NCBI GenBank assembly: GCA_905221605.1
Contig: CAJNDS010002483.1
Span: 289,722-353,721, forward strand
DNA length: 64,000 nucleotides
Direction of reading: 5' to 3'
Source of the DNA: Symbiodinium natans
Lineage: Eukaryota; Sar; Dinophyceae; Suessiales; Symbiodiniaceae
Position numbers and translations under genes: made by a program. Under the pieces are notes generated by a model. It worked only from the letters and a program-made list of their open reading frames with translations, searched no databases and had not been told where the DNA came from. Shown here one piece after another: positions 19,893 through 30,125 of this stretch; the first letter of the stretch is position 1; the number at the start of each line of letters is the position of its first letter.

Positions 19893-22800
19893 ATGGACTT
19901 CTTTCGCCGACGTTTCCAGGGAGGGGAACACCCTGCCGATATTCCGCTTGAAGGCCAAGAGGCTGGAGATACTTATGATGGTCTTCCGAATCCGAACTTG
20001 GGAGACCAACCACCTTCGAGCTCTAACCTAGAGGATAGAGCCGCAACTGGTGGAGCAGACTTGGGAGATCCAAGATCTTCACCAGCGCAGGCCCAGGGAA
20101 ATGTTTGGTGGTCAGAAAAAGCAAACCGTGAGCTGTTGTTGAAGCACATGCGACCTAGCAACTTGCCTGTTTCTGGAGATGAGCCGCCGTACGAAACTGC
20201 AGATAGGCTACCGAGGAGTGGCCCGGAGCATTTCGACTTGGCTGCTGGAGATAGTTCCGGTGCCTCCGGAGGCTACTCTGAAAATATGCTGCTGCTGGGA
20301 TTGCCAGATGGAAAAGAGACCCCTGTGAGCAGTGAGGCTTCCAGGGCTGGACCTGGTCCGCTACAAGCTGATTTGGGAAGGAGTTCGGCAGATGGCAGAC
20401 ACTCTGGTTCAGAAGGCCGAGCTCTTGAGCCTGACAGGAAGGCGATAGACGATTTGGTGAGACTACAGCAACTTCTGGAAAGGTCTCGTGCGCCCGAGAT
20501 GGGATGGCAACCGCCAGGCTTGAATTCTGGCGCACAGGTGAGTGCAGCGGCAACTCTTCCTGCGACTGAGCTGATTCACTTGGCTCAGCATGGAAATCAG
20601 GCTGCGGATCCCTTCATGATGGCCATTCTTCAGAGGTTAGAGCGGGCTGAAAGGTCCAGGTCAACCAGCACTTTGCATTCGGCGCTTGAAGGGCCGACAG
20701 GGCCCATGTCCACAGCTGACCAACATGTAGCTTCAAGTAGTCGTAGGGTAGGAGATTTGTACAAAGCAGGTTTGAACGCCGATATGTACAGGGCAGTAGA
20801 GCCACAGGGCCTAAGTAGAGAGGATGGAGATATGAGGGATCTTAGGGGTGTAGGGGTTGGTTTTCCAGGCCGGGCAGATGTAGCTTCACTTGGCAACCTT
20901 CCTCAAGGGTCTCTTCGTGAGAGAGATTCCGCTCCCTATGTTCCCATAAGTCCTCAACCCTTTCCGCAGGCCCCTAGTACACCCCGCCACCCTGAGGGAC
21001 CGCATTTGGGATGTCGAGGTAACTTTAATTTGCCGGACCCCTTTGCAAGCATAGAGCCCAGACCTAGCCCTTGTGCAATCACCGATGGAGCTTTGCATGC
21101 CGGTGCCAGGAGTGGGTGTAGAGGGGTTGAGAGTTTGAGCAGGTTCGCAATTCCGCCGGGGTTGACAGGTGAGCCCAGGCAACAAGACTATAACCCAGGG
21201 AACCTTAAGGTTTGGGATAAGGACTTGTTAGGAGAGTGGATAGGTTCTTCAGGGTTTGAGGGTACAATGAGACCACGGCTTGAACCTGTCCCTAAATTGC
21301 CTGCAGCATCTCATAACCCCTATGTCCCTGAGCCTGCCATGCCCGTGATACGGAGTCGCGGGTGGGAGGCGCATGCAGCGCCACCGCAGCAACCGCACGC
21401 ATTATCCCTTATTGACCTTGATCCAGTGCCCGTCACCACAGGTCCAAGCGCAATGACTGGTACTGCTTTTCCACCGCTGATAGATATCCTGTCGCCGAAA
21501 GCTAAGACTCCCTTTGTCAGTGGGTTGGGGTTCAGTAAAGAAGATAGCGAACCTGCCAACACCCCTAGGACCCCTAGGGTTGGAACTAGTGGAGGTGCAG
21601 CATATACGCCAGGGGGTACCAGAGTGCCGGACGGTCCACCTCCAGCGACACCGCCCAGGGTATCCTTTGGACCAACAACCATGGTGCCTTTGCCTCCTTC
21701 ACCAATACCGGCTCCCCCCGCATCACCGTGGGGTATAGGGACACCCGATAAATCCGAGGAGCCATCCAAACTGGTACAAAATTTGCCCCTTTTAGAAGTC
21801 ATCGAGGGCTCAGCCGAGGCCAGCGTGACTACGGGAGATTGGATGGCAAGGATAGGACCCTTAATGCGCAGTCTTAGTCCAGGCGCCCCGGGATGGTGGT
21901 CTCAAGTAGTTAGTACTGCAACGGAGTACTACCAACAGTGGCTGAAGTCAGATTCGCTTCAACGTCTTGCGATCAAGTCGGATGTGGTAGCACAGGGCGC
22001 AACGCTTGAGTATGGGCATCTACGAAGAGTGGAAGAAAGAGGGTCAGTTCTTGTGCTTCAGGCGTTTCCTCCTACCCTGCAAAGCGAAGCAGTAAGCGTA
22101 CGGGCATTAGGAACTGTATCTCTTTTATTCCTCGCTATGACCAAGTATCAACCGGGAGGAACTGGCGAGAAATCTGCAATCCTCTCATTTTTAACGCAAC
22201 CACAATTAGAGGGAGGAAATGGGGTACAGTCAAACCATGCGGCGTTGCGTAAATGGGAGCGTCTGTATAGGCGCTGCGTCGAGCTAGGACTCGCCCCGCC
22301 AGACCCCACACTACTCGTAAGAGCACTAGACGGGCTAGGCAAGACCATTGGAAACAAGTCCCCGCACATAGCGTTCCGTCTTGCTACGTTCCGCCACCAG
22401 TATCAACTTGATGCAATACCAAATGAAACGAGTGTCTTGCAATATTGCCAATTGCTGCTGGCAGAAGCAGAGGCTTGGATGATCGCTGCTTCCGCCGGGG
22501 GTGAGCCAGCTAAACATCCTCGAGTTGCTACGATGAACCAGGATCCAGCAACCGCTCACGACAGCCCAGCGAAACCTCCTGCAGGTAAGGCTAAAGGGGG
22601 CAATAAGGGTGGTAGAAATAAGGGTGAGGGGGGCCCGTTAACTGCGGAAGGGAGCTGTAAGTTCTTCATGTCCGATGCCGGATGCAGGTATGGAAAGCCC
22701 TGTATTCATCCACATCCGTCCCTGGCGCCTGCGGACGGAAAGTGTTTCAACTGTGGATCGGTTGAGCATGGAGCTGCGGAATGCACTCGTCCTAAGGGAG

Positions 22801-25800
22801 CGATTCCTGCTGCTAAAGGGGATAGTAAGGGGCACAATACGGGTAAGAGTAAGGCGGGAAGCCCTCAGGTAGATCCGAAGGCTAACACCCCTAGCCCTAA
22901 GAAGCCCCCTAAGGCAAAGAAGGTAGAAATAAGCCCTGATGCCAATGAGGGAGGCGCTGATGCCCAGCTTAACTCCTTGTGTACCCCCAACCTGCAGCTT
23001 GAGCCAGAGGCGATTTGCTTGACAGCGTCACTGAAAGGAATCTCTGAGGACAAACCCCGTGGACTCGTGGACGGGGGAGCAAGTCACAACCTGAGATTCG
23101 CTGGTCCACATGAGTACAAGAGTGCCAGGGCGGTGACTGTTAAGTTAGCGTCTGGGAAGGCCTATGACTTAAGAATGAATACCGTAGGTACGTTGCTGAG
23201 CCCTAACCCGAACGTGCAACCCATAGTGGCAATGGGCTTGTGTACACGGTTATTGGGATGTAAGGTCGCATGGGAGGACAATGAGTGCAATATACATCAC
23301 CCACTAGAAGGACCCATTGAAGTGACGATGGTAGATGATTGCCCAGAAGTCTCCCATACCACATGCCTTAGTCTGATCCAACAAATTGAAGAACAGCGTA
23401 GTAAGCTCATGCTGAAGGCCCTGCGAAATGATTGCCCAGACCCCGCTGACTGGTTGCGTATGCCGAAGGATGAGTTCCTGGAGCATCTTGAGGACTGGGC
23501 GTTGGACCTATGGGGTTTGCCCTCGTCGAATGCGCCACTGATCCCAACTGAGGGATACGGCAGCCAGGACACCGGGTTAAACAGGCATCGGAGAAGAAGG
23601 ATTAACAGGGGGAAGGTGGTTCTGTGCTTTGCCCCGGGAAACCCAAAGTGGAACTTCAAGGGATCCCAGGAAATCTTGAGGGTAGACAACAGGCCGGGCC
23701 AGGGGCTAGAGAATCAGGCGCTGTACCAGTATCTTCTTCTGTGGGCTCGTGAGGGTCTCATAGAGGGGGTTGTTGGGGAGCTGCCTGAGGGTGATCTGGC
23801 CTTCAGACGATGTATTGTGCTGACCGAGGTAGCCCTCCAAGGAGTGTGGCACGGGTCAGCTAAGACCAAACAAGCCCTTGTCATCTTAAAGTCACCAGAA
23901 CAAAGCAAGCAGTGTCAGGATGTTGGAGCACAAAAGGTGTCCGCCCGATGGTCCCTTAAGCTGGTCTCTTTCGATCTTGGAGCCTTGGATGGTCTGTCCG
24001 TTGGGCCAACACATGTCTTGACTAACAGTGGTCACTTGTGGGAAGCCCTTGAAGAGGTGCGAATCCCCAGAAACGCACCGTGGATCCCATCGGAGCACTC
24101 TGATGGGGAACCAGCTCGTCGAGTGTGGCCGACGTCCCTTTGCACTGTGGTTCACCAAGCCATGGCCGAGTGGCAGCAGGGTTTGAAGCATCGTGAGGAC
24201 AAGGATAGGCTGCGGGTCTCCAGGCTTCAGCACCTTCTTGCACTGGGGTGGGAACCGGGGGAGATGGATGATGCGTGTATCCTTCGGTCTTTGAAGCCCA
24301 GATCCAAGGAGATGTTTCGAAAGCACTGCCTAGCAGGGCATCGCCCGTGGCGGGCGGACTGTGCTGCATGTGTGGACTCCATGGCCCATATCAGACCTCA
24401 CCGTCGCCTTAAGATGTCCCGGGTTTGTGGCTTGAACATTGACGTTTCGGGCCCTCATAGGACGGCCGATTCGGAAGATCAAGATGTCGCTCGCCCTAGG
24501 TATTTTCTGGTTGGCAACTACTCTTTCCCGATGTTCCAGTATCCGGCTGATGCGAAGCCGGAGTCGGAATCCATACCTGTCGAAGCACCCATCCCCGATG
24601 AGTGGGTTGACGAGCCTGAGGAAAACCCTTTGCCAGAACCGGGGGAGTGCGAGGGAGCGGGAGTCTGGGAGGAAGCTGAAGAGCCTGATAGGCGCGGGGT
24701 GGACTGGATTGATGAGGCCAGGGTAAAAGGGGAGAATAAGAAGTGGGATACGGTTATTGCGGGATGTAAAGAGCCATCATATAAGGTCCTTAATATTCCC
24801 TTACTTGAAATCCTGCCGACCAAGTCTCCCCAAGCTATCGTAAGTGCACTGAACCGCTTCTATGCGAAACTGCGAAGCTGGGGCCTCCCTGTGTTCAGGC
24901 TTCATTCAGACCATGCCCAGGCCTTGACTCATAAAAGTGTGAGTGACTGGGCCGCACACCGTGGAATATATAAGACCACTGCAATGCCCGAGCAGCCTGC
25001 AGGAATAGGGAAGGCTGAGCAGCTGGTAAAGGCAATAAAGGCACAGGTTCGAGCCCTGCTGATATCCTCCGGTGCTCCGCCAGCTCTGTGGCCACATGCT
25101 GCCCGGTATGCTTGCGCCAGTTTGCAGAGGAGAGCCCTTCTCAAAGTTGGCCATGACTCCAAACCATTGGTTCCCTTCTATGCTGTTGTCAAGTTTCGGT
25201 CGCGTACCTGGAGGGACACTAAGTGGGGGTCAAAGGCCACTCAGGGAAGATTGGTTGCGCCCAGTACAGATATAAGTAAGGGGTACATAGTAAGGGTGGA
25301 TGATAATGGGGTAAATCGTCTGTATGCAACCACCTTAGTGTATCGCGACTTCCAGGAGGAGCCTGAACCGCCCACCATAGAAGGCCCAGATGAGCCGGCG
25401 CCTGTGGTGCTCCCGTCAGGGGCAGTGGTCGGCAGACCGGCGCCTGAAGGTGCGGCCGAAATTCAGGTGCCGCCTGAAGTTGCAAATCCAATAGCTGAGG
25501 CACCCAAGGTCTTGCCCGACGGATCTCTTGATGTTGAAGCAGATGACACCTGCCATGTGCACTTGCTACAGTCCAATGCCCCGACTGTCGGTGAGTTGGG
25601 GGTTGTAGTTGAGGACCTTAGGGGCGAAGCGCTTGAAGCGTCTACGAGGTCCTTGATGGGGTATGCCATGCGTTACCATGTCGTGTCAGACGATGATTTG
25701 GACAACCTTGCAGGGCAGATAGGAATCCAACCCATGAACTACCGCTGCCGCAGCAATATTGCTGCGTTGCTCAAAGAGTGGTGCAGTCGCTCCGAGGGCA

Positions 25801-28800
25801 TTCGAGCTAGTAGCACTGGTTGTAGCCGCACTGTAGGGGTGTACCATTACGGGGGAGTAGTGGGTTTAACGCGTGACCATGAAAGCTTCCCAGGCATCAC
25901 GGCCTTGCTGGCCAACCTGGTGAAACAGTTGACGCCTGGAGTGTGCTTCTCTGCGGTCAGCGTGTCATGGCAAGCCCGCCATGTCCCTCACCGAGACATG
26001 CATAATGCAAAAAACACACCAAATATCCTCATTCCCTTGATGCTCCCGAAGCAAGGTGGTCGCTTGTGGCTGTCGGTTGCGCCCGGTGACATAGTCGTTG
26101 GCCCGATACAAATGTGCACATTGCCTGACGGGCAAGAGCAGGCCGGACAGGTTCTTGGTTTAAAGCCCTGGGTTCCCACTGTGTTCGACGCAAAGCGCTG
26201 GCATGCCACTACATCCTACCAGTCTGAGGAACCCCGCTTGGTGGTGGTTGCCTACATGCCTGTGCTAGCCGCTCGGCTAACGACTCCGCAGCGTGATGCC
26301 TTGCGTGCGGTCGGCTTTCCTTGTGATGATGCGAGTGTGTGTGTTGACGAGGGGCTTCGGGCCTGTCAACAGGGGGAGTCTACTCTTGATTCTCTTGACG
26401 CAGATTCTGCGTTGGCTGGTTGTTCTTCAGCTGTGAACGTTACTGGCGCGACCTTGCCATCGCTGGCAGCATGTGCTGGTGTGAGGCCCTGGTGGTGTCC
26501 CCCCGTCCCTGAGCCTGAGACTCAGGAGTATCCTGCAGAGCCATCGCCGCGGTATAACTCCTCTTTAGCCCCTAACGGTTTAGGGCCTTCAACCCTATAT
26601 CAACCCCCTGCGTCCGTGTGTGTGCAGCCTGAGCCTGCCAAAGCTGGTGATGTTGCGCCGATGCCTTCAGATTCCGATGTTCGCTTGCGTGCTGCAAGGG
26701 GGTCCGGGTTAGTGTGGGGGCAGGAGGAGAAACATGGCCCCAGGTGGTATCACGCACTTCCTCTGCCGAACCTAGAGCCTGTAGATGTCGATATGTGTGA
26801 AGATGCTGAAGGTTCCGAGGAGCATCGGGAGGCATTAAGGGTGAGGCTGGAAGGTCTGAGATTATCTGCGTTGGCCACGTTAAGAGATCAGGAGACCGCT
26901 CTTGCAAAAGATGTGCAGGCAGGCTGTGCGGACTTAGCTGAGTCAGCTGCCACACTTCTGGCTCGGATTCATGTGGAGGTCCAGGCCCTTGAAAACTTGC
27001 TTGATTGGTTGTCCGGATATGAAAACTATGACCCCGAGAACGATGGCCAGCAAAACTCCGACCTTCACTTGAGAGCAGTAAGCGTGGACGAAGGAGAGCA
27101 GCTCCTTCAGACCAAAATAGTGTCCATAAATGAGGTGATGGCCGACATCGAAGGCTGGATAGAAGCCCTAAGGTCCGAGCTCACTTCACTGACCGAGGTG
27201 AATGGCGCAACGGGGGTCATCACAGAAGAGGAGGTTAGACAACTTGAGTCTGATCCCACCTTAGAAGTTGTAAGGGTGCCGGGAAAAATTGTTGCGAGCA
27301 TTAAGCCGCCCCGAAAGAAGAAGGCTCGGCTGGTAGCTTGCGGAGACTTTCTTAACCGGCCCAAAAACAGAGGATCACCCACCTTGGATAGAAGGGATCT
27401 GTACTCAGCAGGTATGGACACCTTATCTCTTAGGACCCAATTGGGGGTGGGGGCTCTTTATGGGTGGGATTGCGGGTCTCTTGACGTCAAAACTGCCTTT
27501 TTGACTGCTCCTTATCAGCCAGGCCGGTCAGATGCTCCTGGAAAACGGAAGGTTGTAGTGGTTCGAGTGCCCCAAGCCATGATTGCTGCCGGGTTATGCC
27601 CCCCTAAATCCTGGTTGCGGGTTTTCGGCGCGCTTTACGGATTGCAAGAATCCCCGCATTCATGGTCTCTTGACAGGGATAAAAAACTGAAGTCTGTGGA
27701 GTGGGTTGGGGCATGTGGGCACACCATGAAATTTCTGCAAACGAAGTCAGATGTATCTATGTGGCTAATTTGGGATACCAAAGAACAGCAAATCAAAGGA
27801 TCCTTAGGAGTCTACGTTGATGACCTTCTCTTCATGGCATGCGGCCCCGAGCTGAAGAAGGCTATGCAAGCGGTTCAGAACCTGTGGACATGCTCAGCAC
27901 CCGAGTTCGCGTCGGGAGAGAAAGGTTTGAAGTTTTGCGGCCTGCAAATCTGGAAACGGGACGGATGCATCTGTGTGGGTCAGCCTGACTACATTAACGA
28001 CTTGGCCAATAGATATCCCAATTTAACGCCCTCCCCTAATCTCCCGGATTTGAGACTTGATCCCGAACCTGAAACTGTGGAGATCTCTGACATCCGACAG
28101 GGACAGAAGATAGTGGGAGAGCTCACTTGGATTGCAAACCGCTCTAGAATGGACATTGCCTTTCCAGTGAATCGCCTTAGCAAACTTGTGCTAAAATACC
28201 CTCGGTATGTGTGCGAGGCGGGACGCCAACTGATCCGATATCTGCTCTTCACTGTTGACGTGGTTCTTCAGTATGGTCCCAATGTCCCTTTCCCTGCTGA
28301 CTTTGTCGAGGCCTTAGTGAAAAGGCCCAGCGAGCTGGACTTGTGCACCTTTGCCGATGCGTCTTTCGGTCAGCAAGATGGGAGGTCGCAGAGCGGTGTG
28401 GTGATCACCCTCAACGGATCCCCGTTGGGGTGGATCACCCTCACTCAAGGGTTCATCACGCTTAGCACAGCGGAAAGTGAGCTCGTAGCTGCAGTCGATG
28501 GTATGTCTTTCACCCAAGCACTTAAACCTTTGGTCGACGAGATGTTAGGCAAAGTAACCACTTGGTTCGTGTATGGGGATAGTGTATCGTGCCAAAGTGT
28601 CCTCCTTTACCCCGCCGGAGCGTGGAGAACCCGACACCTAAGGCTAAGATGCCGATACTACCACGAGTTAATTGAAGAAGACCTAATAAGGCCCCACCAC
28701 ATACCTGGAAAATTTATGCCCGCAGACGTCTTGACTAAGCCGATGATGTTCCCTAAGTTGGCCAGCCTGTTGGAAATGGTAGGAGTAGGAGGGATACCCA

Positions 28801-30125
28801 CCTTATCTAAAGTGACTAAGTCCGCCCCAAAGAAAAAAGGAACCCCTAACCAGAAAGTAAGTGACAACCCGGGTTCCAGTAGCATTGCCGGCCCTTCCTC
28901 TACAGCAGTGCGACTGCTGGTTTTCGTCAGCTGTGTTCAGTCTGCCCGAGCATCGGATGAAAGCGTGAGCGTAGCTGAGGACTCCTGGTTCCTCTGGCTA
29001 CAGTCCAGCCTTCTGCTGCACCGCCTAATAATCGGGTTTCTGATGGTAATGGTTGGTGTCTTGGGTTACTTGTGTTCATGGTATAAAGGTGAACTAAGGT
29101 CCGCTAGGGTAAGGTTGTTGAGAGCTTTGGCCAATGAGGCGCAACTCGAAGCTCACTTAGAAACCATGCAGCGTGAGGACCTTGACCGACCTCTTCCACT
29201 TGTCCTCCGGGACAACCGGCCTGCAGAGGGCGAGCCTGAGAGCGAAGTGAACTCCGATGTCGGTGAGCCGGATCAGGAACAGGAGCCAACATTGAATGAT
29301 CCGCTGAGTCGCTTGCGTGTCATCTTGTTTGCCGCCGGTGGCCTTGTGTTTCGCATGATTGGGCCCGATGCTGTGCAGGTCATGCTTCTCAGGGAGTTGA
29401 CCCGAGGCATGAGGTTTGCAGTTGCAACAGCTTATGATAACACCCAAGTCCGTGTTCCTGCCCCGCTGGATGACGAGCCAGATTCCAGTTGGTCATATGA
29501 CTCTGCCCGCGGAGACTTCTTGTTGGAGTTGGCAGAAATTCATGCGCGGTTCCGTGACGAAGATGATTACAACCCTGATGCAGTCCTTGAAGCTTTTGAA
29601 AGGTACGAGGCCAATGGAGGAATGATGACAGCAGAGGTCTATGAACCCCTCAGCCCATCAGAGTTAGAAGCACTCCATGAGGCATTGAGGTATTGGACGC
29701 AGCATGGGAGGAGAGCAGATCCAGGCGGTGAGCTTGTCCGGTATGTAGATGATGTTGGCATCGTAGGACCGCCTCACATGATAAATGAGGAGGTCTGGAG
29801 GCTCGAAGCTGAGGCTTTCGGGTACCCGATAGCACAGGCCGTGCTGTCAGTGGTGCTTCGGGGCTATGACTTCGATCTGGACCAGCTGTCTGAGGAAACG
29901 CGTCACGAGCTTCACGTTTTGGGCTACGAGCATCTGTTTGCACCAAACCGGCTACAGGAACCAAGAGCTGAGTTCGAGGGCGATGATGAAACTGTTGTCC
30001 GGGCTGCGCTTGTGCTGTACCACAGTGGCTATGGCTTTGACTGGGAGCAATTCTCAGAGAGGCGGCAGGACATGTACCACTGGTTCATGGGGAATTGGCT
30101 CCAGGACCTTCACGAGGTGGATTGA
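19893..30125 (+). CDS. Copia-type Gag-Pol polyprotein with 2OG-oxygenase-like domain
   Basis: One frame of 3,410 codons. Order: a proline/glycine-rich N-terminus; a helical Gag-like region (about 650-870); a CCCH finger (C922-x8-C931-x5-C937-x3-H941); a CCHC knuckle (C951, C954, H959, C964); an aspartic protease with D1060 in VDGGASHNL; an integrase with a finger (H1478, H1483, C1490, C1493) and D1517, D1673, E1709, spaced D-x35-E, plus a tail at about 1764-1822; an HxD...H domain (H2033, D2035, H2104, R2115); a reverse transcriptase with D2531 in LDVKTAFL and YVDD at 2641-2644; and RNase H with D2822, E2861, D2896, D2945. After these comes a hydrophobic segment (about 3032-3064) and an acidic tail with an internal repeat. 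The start is the first ATG 56 bases after the LTR. Gag and Pol are not separated by a frameshift or stop, so Gag excess would need another mechanism. Confidence 0.96.
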   Translation: MDFFRRRFQGGEHPADIPLEGQEAGDTYDGLPNPNLGDQPPSSSNLEDRAATGGADLGDPRSSPAQAQGNVWWSEKANRELLLKHMRPSNLPVSGDEPPYETADRLPRSGPEHFDLAAGDSSGASGGYSENMLLLGLPDGKETPVSSEASRAGPGPLQADLGRSSADGRHSGSEGRALEPDRKAIDDLVRLQQLLERSRAPEMGWQPPGLNSGAQVSAAATLPATELIHLAQHGNQAADPFMMAILQRLERAERSRSTSTLHSALEGPTGPMSTADQHVASSSRRVGDLYKAGLNADMYRAVEPQGLSREDGDMRDLRGVGVGFPGRADVASLGNLPQGSLRERDSAPYVPISPQPFPQAPSTPRHPEGPHLGCRGNFNLPDPFASIEPRPSPCAITDGALHAGARSGCRGVESLSRFAIPPGLTGEPRQQDYNPGNLKVWDKDLLGEWIGSSGFEGTMRPRLEPVPKLPAASHNPYVPEPAMPVIRSRGWEAHAAPPQQPHALSLIDLDPVPVTTGPSAMTGTAFPPLIDILSPKAKTPFVSGLGFSKEDSEPANTPRTPRVGTSGGAAYTPGGTRVPDGPPPATPPRVSFGPTTMVPLPPSPIPAPPASPWGIGTPDKSEEPSKLVQNLPLLEVIEGSAEASVTTGDWMARIGPLMRSLSPGAPGWWSQVVSTATEYYQQWLKSDSLQRLAIKSDVVAQGATLEYGHLRRVEERGSVLVLQAFPPTLQSEAVSVRALGTVSLLFLAMTKYQPGGTGEKSAILSFLTQPQLEGGNGVQSNHAALRKWERLYRRCVELGLAPPDPTLLVRALDGLGKTIGNKSPHIAFRLATFRHQYQLDAIPNETSVLQYCQLLLAEAEAWMIAASAGGEPAKHPRVATMNQDPATAHDSPAKPPAGKAKGGNKGGRNKGEGGPLTAEGSCKFFMSDAGCRYGKPCIHPHPSLAPADGKCFNCGSVEHGAAECTRPKGAIPAAKGDSKGHNTGKSKAGSPQVDPKANTPSPKKPPKAKKVEISPDANEGGADAQLNSLCTPNLQLEPEAICLTASLKGISEDKPRGLVDGGASHNLRFAGPHEYKSARAVTVKLASGKAYDLRMNTVGTLLSPNPNVQPIVAMGLCTRLLGCKVAWEDNECNIHHPLEGPIEVTMVDDCPEVSHTTCLSLIQQIEEQRSKLMLKALRNDCPDPADWLRMPKDEFLEHLEDWALDLWGLPSSNAPLIPTEGYGSQDTGLNRHRRRRINRGKVVLCFAPGNPKWNFKGSQEILRVDNRPGQGLENQALYQYLLLWAREGLIEGVVGELPEGDLAFRRCIVLTEVALQGVWHGSAKTKQALVILKSPEQSKQCQDVGAQKVSARWSLKLVSFDLGALDGLSVGPTHVLTNSGHLWEALEEVRIPRNAPWIPSEHSDGEPARRVWPTSLCTVVHQAMAEWQQGLKHREDKDRLRVSRLQHLLALGWEPGEMDDACILRSLKPRSKEMFRKHCLAGHRPWRADCAACVDSMAHIRPHRRLKMSRVCGLNIDVSGPHRTADSEDQDVARPRYFLVGNYSFPMFQYPADAKPESESIPVEAPIPDEWVDEPEENPLPEPGECEGAGVWEEAEEPDRRGVDWIDEARVKGENKKWDTVIAGCKEPSYKVLNIPLLEILPTKSPQAIVSALNRFYAKLRSWGLPVFRLHSDHAQALTHKSVSDWAAHRGIYKTTAMPEQPAGIGKAEQLVKAIKAQVRALLISSGAPPALWPHAARYACASLQRRALLKVGHDSKPLVPFYAVVKFRSRTWRDTKWGSKATQGRLVAPSTDISKGYIVRVDDNGVNRLYATTLVYRDFQEEPEPPTIEGPDEPAPVVLPSGAVVGRPAPEGAAEIQVPPEVANPIAEAPKVLPDGSLDVEADDTCHVHLLQSNAPTVGELGVVVEDLRGEALEASTRSLMGYAMRYHVVSDDDLDNLAGQIGIQPMNYRCRSNIAALLKEWCSRSEGIRASSTGCSRTVGVYHYGGVVGLTRDHESFPGITALLANLVKQLTPGVCFSAVSVSWQARHVPHRDMHNAKNTPNILIPLMLPKQGGRLWLSVAPGDIVVGPIQMCTLPDGQEQAGQVLGLKPWVPTVFDAKRWHATTSYQSEEPRLVVVAYMPVLAARLTTPQRDALRAVGFPCDDASVCVDEGLRACQQGESTLDSLDADSALAGCSSAVNVTGATLPSLAACAGVRPWWCPPVPEPETQEYPAEPSPRYNSSLAPNGLGPSTLYQPPASVCVQPEPAKAGDVAPMPSDSDVRLRAARGSGLVWGQEEKHGPRWYHALPLPNLEPVDVDMCEDAEGSEEHREALRVRLEGLRLSALATLRDQETALAKDVQAGCADLAESAATLLARIHVEVQALENLLDWLSGYENYDPENDGQQNSDLHLRAVSVDEGEQLLQTKIVSINEVMADIEGWIEALRSELTSLTEVNGATGVITEEEVRQLESDPTLEVVRVPGKIVASIKPPRKKKARLVACGDFLNRPKNRGSPTLDRRDLYSAGMDTLSLRTQLGVGALYGWDCGSLDVKTAFLTAPYQPGRSDAPGKRKVVVVRVPQAMIAAGLCPPKSWLRVFGALYGLQESPHSWSLDRDKKLKSVEWVGACGHTMKFLQTKSDVSMWLIWDTKEQQIKGSLGVYVDDLLFMACGPELKKAMQAVQNLWTCSAPEFASGEKGLKFCGLQIWKRDGCICVGQPDYINDLANRYPNLTPSPNLPDLRLDPEPETVEISDIRQGQKIVGELTWIANRSRMDIAFPVNRLSKLVLKYPRYVCEAGRQLIRYLLFTVDVVLQYGPNVPFPADFVEALVKRPSELDLCTFADASFGQQDGRSQSGVVITLNGSPLGWITLTQGFITLSTAESELVAAVDGMSFTQALKPLVDEMLGKVTTWFVYGDSVSCQSVLLYPAGAWRTRHLRLRCRYYHELIEEDLIRPHHIPGKFMPADVLTKPMMFPKLASLLEMVGVGGIPTLSKVTKSAPKKKGTPNQKVSDNPGSSSIAGPSSTAVRLLVFVSCVQSARASDESVSVAEDSWFLWLQSSLLLHRLIIGFLMVMVGVLGYLCSWYKGELRSARVRLLRALANEAQLEAHLETMQREDLDRPLPLVLRDNRPAEGEPESEVNSDVGEPDQEQEPTLNDPLSRLRVILFAAGGLVFRMIGPDAVQVMLLRELTRGMRFAVATAYDNTQVRVPAPLDDEPDSSWSYDSARGDFLLELAEIHARFRDEDDYNPDAVLEAFERYEANGGMMTAEVYEPLSPSELEALHEALRYWTQHGRRADPGGELVRYVDDVGIVGPPHMINEEVWRLEAEAFGYPIAQAVLSVVLRGYDFDLDQLSEETRHELHVLGYEHLFAPNRLQEPRAEFEGDDETVVRAALVLYHSGYGFDWEQFSERRQDMYHWFMGNWLQDLHEVD

